Positions 61,101 through 64,000 of a stretch of DNA of 64,000 nucleotides are shown here, one piece after another. The position numbers and the translations under genes were made by a program. Origin of the DNA: Diadophis punctatus similis (taxonomy: Eukaryota > Chordata > Lepidosauria > Squamata > Dipsadidae); NCBI GenBank assembly GCA_023053685.1, contig JALIGW010000061.1:2870001-2934000 (forward strand), read 5' to 3'. The notes beneath the pieces are model-generated. The model was not told the DNA's origin. It did not search any database and saw only the letters and a program-made list of their open reading frames with translations. The stretch's first letter is position 1, and every line of letters starts with the position of its first letter.

Positions 61101-61631
61101 CCCAGATACTCACAAGCCTCAGCCAGGAATTCCACCCCCAGCTTCTGTGAATTCAAACTAAAATAGATTGAGGTTTTTCTCCCAGATACTCACAGGTCTC
61201 AGCCAGGAACTCCACCCCCAGCTTCTGTGAATTCAAACTGCAATGGAGTGAGGTTTTTTCCCCCAGATACAAACAGGTCTCACCCAAGAACTCCACCCCC
61301 AGCTTCTGTGAATTCAAACAACAATGGATTGATGTTTTTTTCCGAGATACTCACAGGTCTCAGCCAGGAACTCCAACCCCAGCTTCTGTGAATTCAAACT
61401 ACAATTGATTGAGGTTTTGTCCCCCAGATACTCACACGTCTCAGCCAGGAACTCCACCAACAGCTTCTGTGAATGCAAACTACAATGGAGTGAGGTTTGT
61501 TCCCCCAGATACTCACAGGTCTCAGCCAGGAACTCAACCCCCAGCTTCTGTGAGTTCAAACTACAATGGAGTGAAGTGTTTCCCCCGAGATACTCACAGG
61601 TATCAGCCAGGAACTCCACCCCAGCTTCTGT
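61101..61631 (+). repeat. Linker of ~7 monomers before unit 8
   Basis: Markers AAACTAAAATAG, GCAATGGAG, GATACAAACAGG, CAACAATGG, then CCAACCCCAGC passing directly to TACAATTGATTG. Three monomers of the order at 49740-49910 are missing. It ends with AACTCAACCCCC, GTGAGTTC and GAAGTGTTTCCCCC. Confidence 0.75.
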
Positions 61632-64000
61632 GAATTGAAACTACAATGCAGTGAGGTTTTTCCCCCCAGATACTCACAAGCCTCAGCCAGGAATTCCACC
61701 CCCAGCTTCTGTGAATTCAAACTAAAATGGATTGAGGTTTTTCTCCCAGATACTCACAGGTCTCAGCCAGGAACTCCACCCCCAGCTTCTGTGAATTCAA
61801 ACTGCAACGGAGTGAGGTTTTTCCCCCAGATACAAACAGGTCTCACCCAAGAACTCCACCCCCAGCTTCTGTGAATTCAAACAACAATGGATTGATGTTT
61901 TTTTCCGAGATACTCACAGGTCTCAGCCAGGAACTCCAACCCCAGCTTCTGTGAATTGAAAAGACAATGCAGTGAGGTTTTTCCCCCCAGATACTCACAG
62001 GTCTCAGCCAGGAACTCCACCCCCAGCTTCTGTGAATTCAAACTACAATGCAGCGAGGTTTTTCCCCCCAGATACTCACAAGTCTCATCCAGGAACTCCA
62101 CCCCCAGCTTCTGTGAATTCAAACTACAATGGATTGAGGTTTTGTCCCCCAGATACTCACACGTCTCAGCCAGGAACTCCACCAACAGCTTCTGTGAATT
62201 CAAACTACAATGGAGTGAGGTTTTTTCCCCGAGATACTAACAAGTCTCAGCCAGGAACTCCACCCGCAGCTTCTGTGAATTCAAACTACAATGGAGTGAG
62301 GTTTCTTCCCCCAGATACTCACAGGTCTCAGCCAGGAACTCCACGCCCAGCTTCTGTGAATTCAAACTACAATGGAGTGAGGTTTGTTCCCCCAGATACT
62401 CACAGGTCTCAGCCAGGAACTCCACCCCCAGCTTCTGTGAATTCAAACTACAATGGAGTGAGGTTTGTTCCCCCAGATACTCACAGTTCTCAGCCAGGAA
62501 CTCCACCCCCAGTTTCTGTGAATTCAAACTACAATGGAGTGAAGTTTTTCCCCCCAGATACTCACAGGTATCAGCCAGGAACTCCACCCCAGCTTCTGTG
62601 AATTGAAACTACAATGCAGTGAGGTTTTTCTCCCAGATACTCACAGGTCTCAGCCAAGAACTCCACCCCCAGCTTCTGTGAATTCAAACTACAATGGAGT
62701 GAGGTTTTGTTCCCCCAGATACTCACAGGTCTCAGCCAAGAACTCCACCCCCAGCTTCTGTGAATTCAAACTACAATGGAGTGAGGTTCCCCCCCCCTGA
62801 TACTCACAGGTATCAGCCAGGAACTCCACCCCCAGCTTCTCTGAATTCAAACTGCAATGGAGTGAGGTCCCCCCCCCCAGATACTCACAGGTCTCAGCCA
62901 GGAACTCCACCCCCAGCTTCTGTGAATTTAAACTACAATGGAGTGAGGTTTCTTCGACAAGATACTCACAGGTCTCAGCCAGGAACTCCACCCCCAGCAT
63001 CTGTGAATTCAAACTACAATGGAGTGAGGTGTTTTCCCCCAGATACTCACAGGTCTCAGACAGGAACTCCACCCCCAGCTTCTGTGAATTCAAACTACAA
63101 TGGAGTGAGGTTCCCCCCCCCAAATACTCACAGGTCTCAGCCAGGAACTCCACCCCCAGCTTCTGTGAATTCAAACTACAATGGAGTGAGGTTCCCCCCC
63201 CCCCAGATACTCACAGGTCTCAGCCAGAAACTCCACCCCCAGCTTCTGTGAATTCAAACTACAATGGAGTGAGGTTTTGTCCCCCAGATACTCACAGGTC
63301 TCAGCCAGGAACTCCACCCCCAGCTTCTGTGAATTTAAACTACAATGGAGTGAGGTTTCTTCGACAAGATACTCACAGGTCTCAGCCAGGAACTCCACCC
63401 CAAGCTTCTGTGAATAAAAACTACAATGGAGTGAGGTGTTTTCCCCCAGATACTCACAGGTCTCAGACAGGAACTCCACCCCCAGCTTCTGTGAATTCAA
63501 ACTACAATGGAGTGAGGTTTCCCCCCCCCCAAATACTCACAGGTCTCAGCCAGGAACTCCACCCCCAGCTTCTGTGAATTCAAACTACAATGGAGTGAGG
63601 TCCCCCCCCCCAGATACTCACAAGTCTCAGCCAGGAACTCCACCCCCAGCTTCTGTGAATTCAAACTACAATGGAGTGAGGTTTTCCCCCCCAGATACTC
63701 ACAGGTCTTAGCCAGGAACTCCACCCCCAGCTTCTGTGAATTGAAACTACAATGCAGTGAGGTTTTGTTCCCCCAGATACTCACGGGTCTCAGCCAGGAA
63801 CTCCACGCCCAGCTTCTGTGAATGCAAACTACAATGGAGTGAGTTTTGTTCCCCCAGATACTCACAGGTCTCAGCCAGGAACTCCACCCCCAGCTTCTGT
63901 GAATTCAAACTACAATGGAGTGAAGTGTTTCCCCCCAGATACTCACAAGCCTCAGCCAGGAATTCCACCCCCAGCTTCTGTGAATTCAAACTAAAATGGA
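61632..64000 (+). repeat. Right-domain unit 8 (runs off the window)
   Basis: Nearly identical to 50137-52505 over its ~2.37 kb at an offset of 11495, including the GAATTGAAAAGAC monomer, the paired TTCGACAAG monomers (62953, 63360) and the closing CACAAGCCTC and AAACTAAAATGG. The array continues past base 64000. Confidence 0.9.

Larger units (their letters stand above)
1..64000 (+). repeat. ~81 bp tandem satellite array filling the window
   Basis: The same unit recurs without interruption from the first base to the last, with GAATTC or a close variant, ACTCACAGGTCTCAGCC and CCACCCCCAGC returning every 80-82 bases. At 81 bp this is about 790 monomers, all in one orientation. No stretch of unique DNA, inserted transposon, poly-A tail, tRNA or rRNA was seen. 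Length variation is almost wholly in the C tract near monomer position 32, with an occasional one-base loss in the second C tract. The monomer length does not fit alpha satellite (171 bp) or other satellites I know by length. I therefore leave the family unnamed. That it is a satellite is certain; chromosomal location (centromeric, subtelomeric or interstitial) cannot be read from the sequence. Confidence 0.98.
42309..64000 (+). repeat. Right domain, TTCGACAAG-type HOR family
   Basis: This domain is marked by a monomer with TTTCTTCGACAAGATAC, found 15 times here (TTCGAC starting at 42480, 44748, 47009, 47417, 49116, 51458, 51866, 54133, 56232, 56640, 58586, 59801, 60774, 62953, 63360) and nowhere to the left. 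Other markers are GGTCTCAGACAGG, CAGCTTCTCTGAATTC, CCCAAATACTCAC and GATACAAACAGG. CAACAATGGATTGATG and CACCCAAGAACTCC also belong to this set but occur once more near 1720-1770. Nothing in it suggests a gene. Confidence 0.88.

Noticed and set aside
42480..63365. CENP-B box-like element at TTCGACAAG
   Set aside because: The 17 bp CENP-B box needs TTCG, then A, then CGGG at set spacing. Here TTCG is followed by ACAAGATACTCAC with no CGGG, so the match is limited to TTCG.
1..64000. CRISPR array
   Set aside because: There is no alternation of short identical repeats with unique spacers. The entire 81 bp unit is repeated, and variation is shared between copies.
1..64000. Known centromeric satellites such as alpha satellite
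   Set aside because: The monomer is 81 bp, not ~171 bp, and shares no recognisable motif with them. A centromeric role remains possible but is not shown by the sequence.
1..64000. Promoters, terminators, tRNA, rRNA, telomere repeats, transposon ends
   Set aside because: Scanning by eye on both strands found only the monomer and its variants. Any short match inside the monomer would occur hundreds of times and has no independent support.

Overview
The whole 64 kb is one uninterrupted tandem array of a ~81 bp repeat (roughly 790 copies, all in the same orientation). I see no unique sequence, no transposon insertion, no RNA gene and no credible protein-coding gene. The window is satellite (or giant minisatellite) DNA. 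A eukaryote is implied by the scale and the nested higher-order organisation. A vertebrate is suggested, not proven, because the consensus monomer has no CpG while CpG appears only in variant monomers. I do not recognise the monomer as a named satellite family, and nothing in the window identifies the species.

The monomer, taken from its EcoRI site (9097-9177 is a clean example), has: GAATTC at 1-6; the only ATG at 15-17, followed two codons later by TGA; a T-rich then C-rich hypervariable stretch at ~26-36; a TACTCAC/AGGTCTCAG centre at 41-55; and a second C5 tract at 68-72. The plus strand is C-rich (26 C, 15 G per monomer). Because 81 is a multiple of 3 and four of the six frames of the consensus lack stops, the array throws up hundreds of open frames. 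These are periodicity artefacts.

Layout. (1) 1-1506: left segment related to the right ends of the big duplication, with a 7-monomer unit followed by a 9-monomer version of it. (2) 1507-2964: mosaic block with several private variants and some monomers otherwise seen only right of 42 kb. (3) 2965-5790: first copies of a 16-monomer (1.29 kb) higher-order repeat (HOR). (4) 5791-23335 and 24368-42308: two direct copies, about 17.5 and 17.9 kb, of one superblock offset by 18.6-19.0 kb, separated by a ~1.0 kb spacer (23336-24367). They contain nested HORs of 10, 16, 27, 29, ~30 and 32 monomers, and differ by gain or loss of whole HOR units. (5) 42309-64000: a distinct domain marked by a TTCGACAAG monomer (15 copies, none to the left), built from eight variants of a ~2-4 kb unit and including 3- and 12-monomer tandem duplications.

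The structure is explained by unequal exchange at several scales plus slippage in the C tracts. I cannot exclude that some near-identical blocks are assembly effects.
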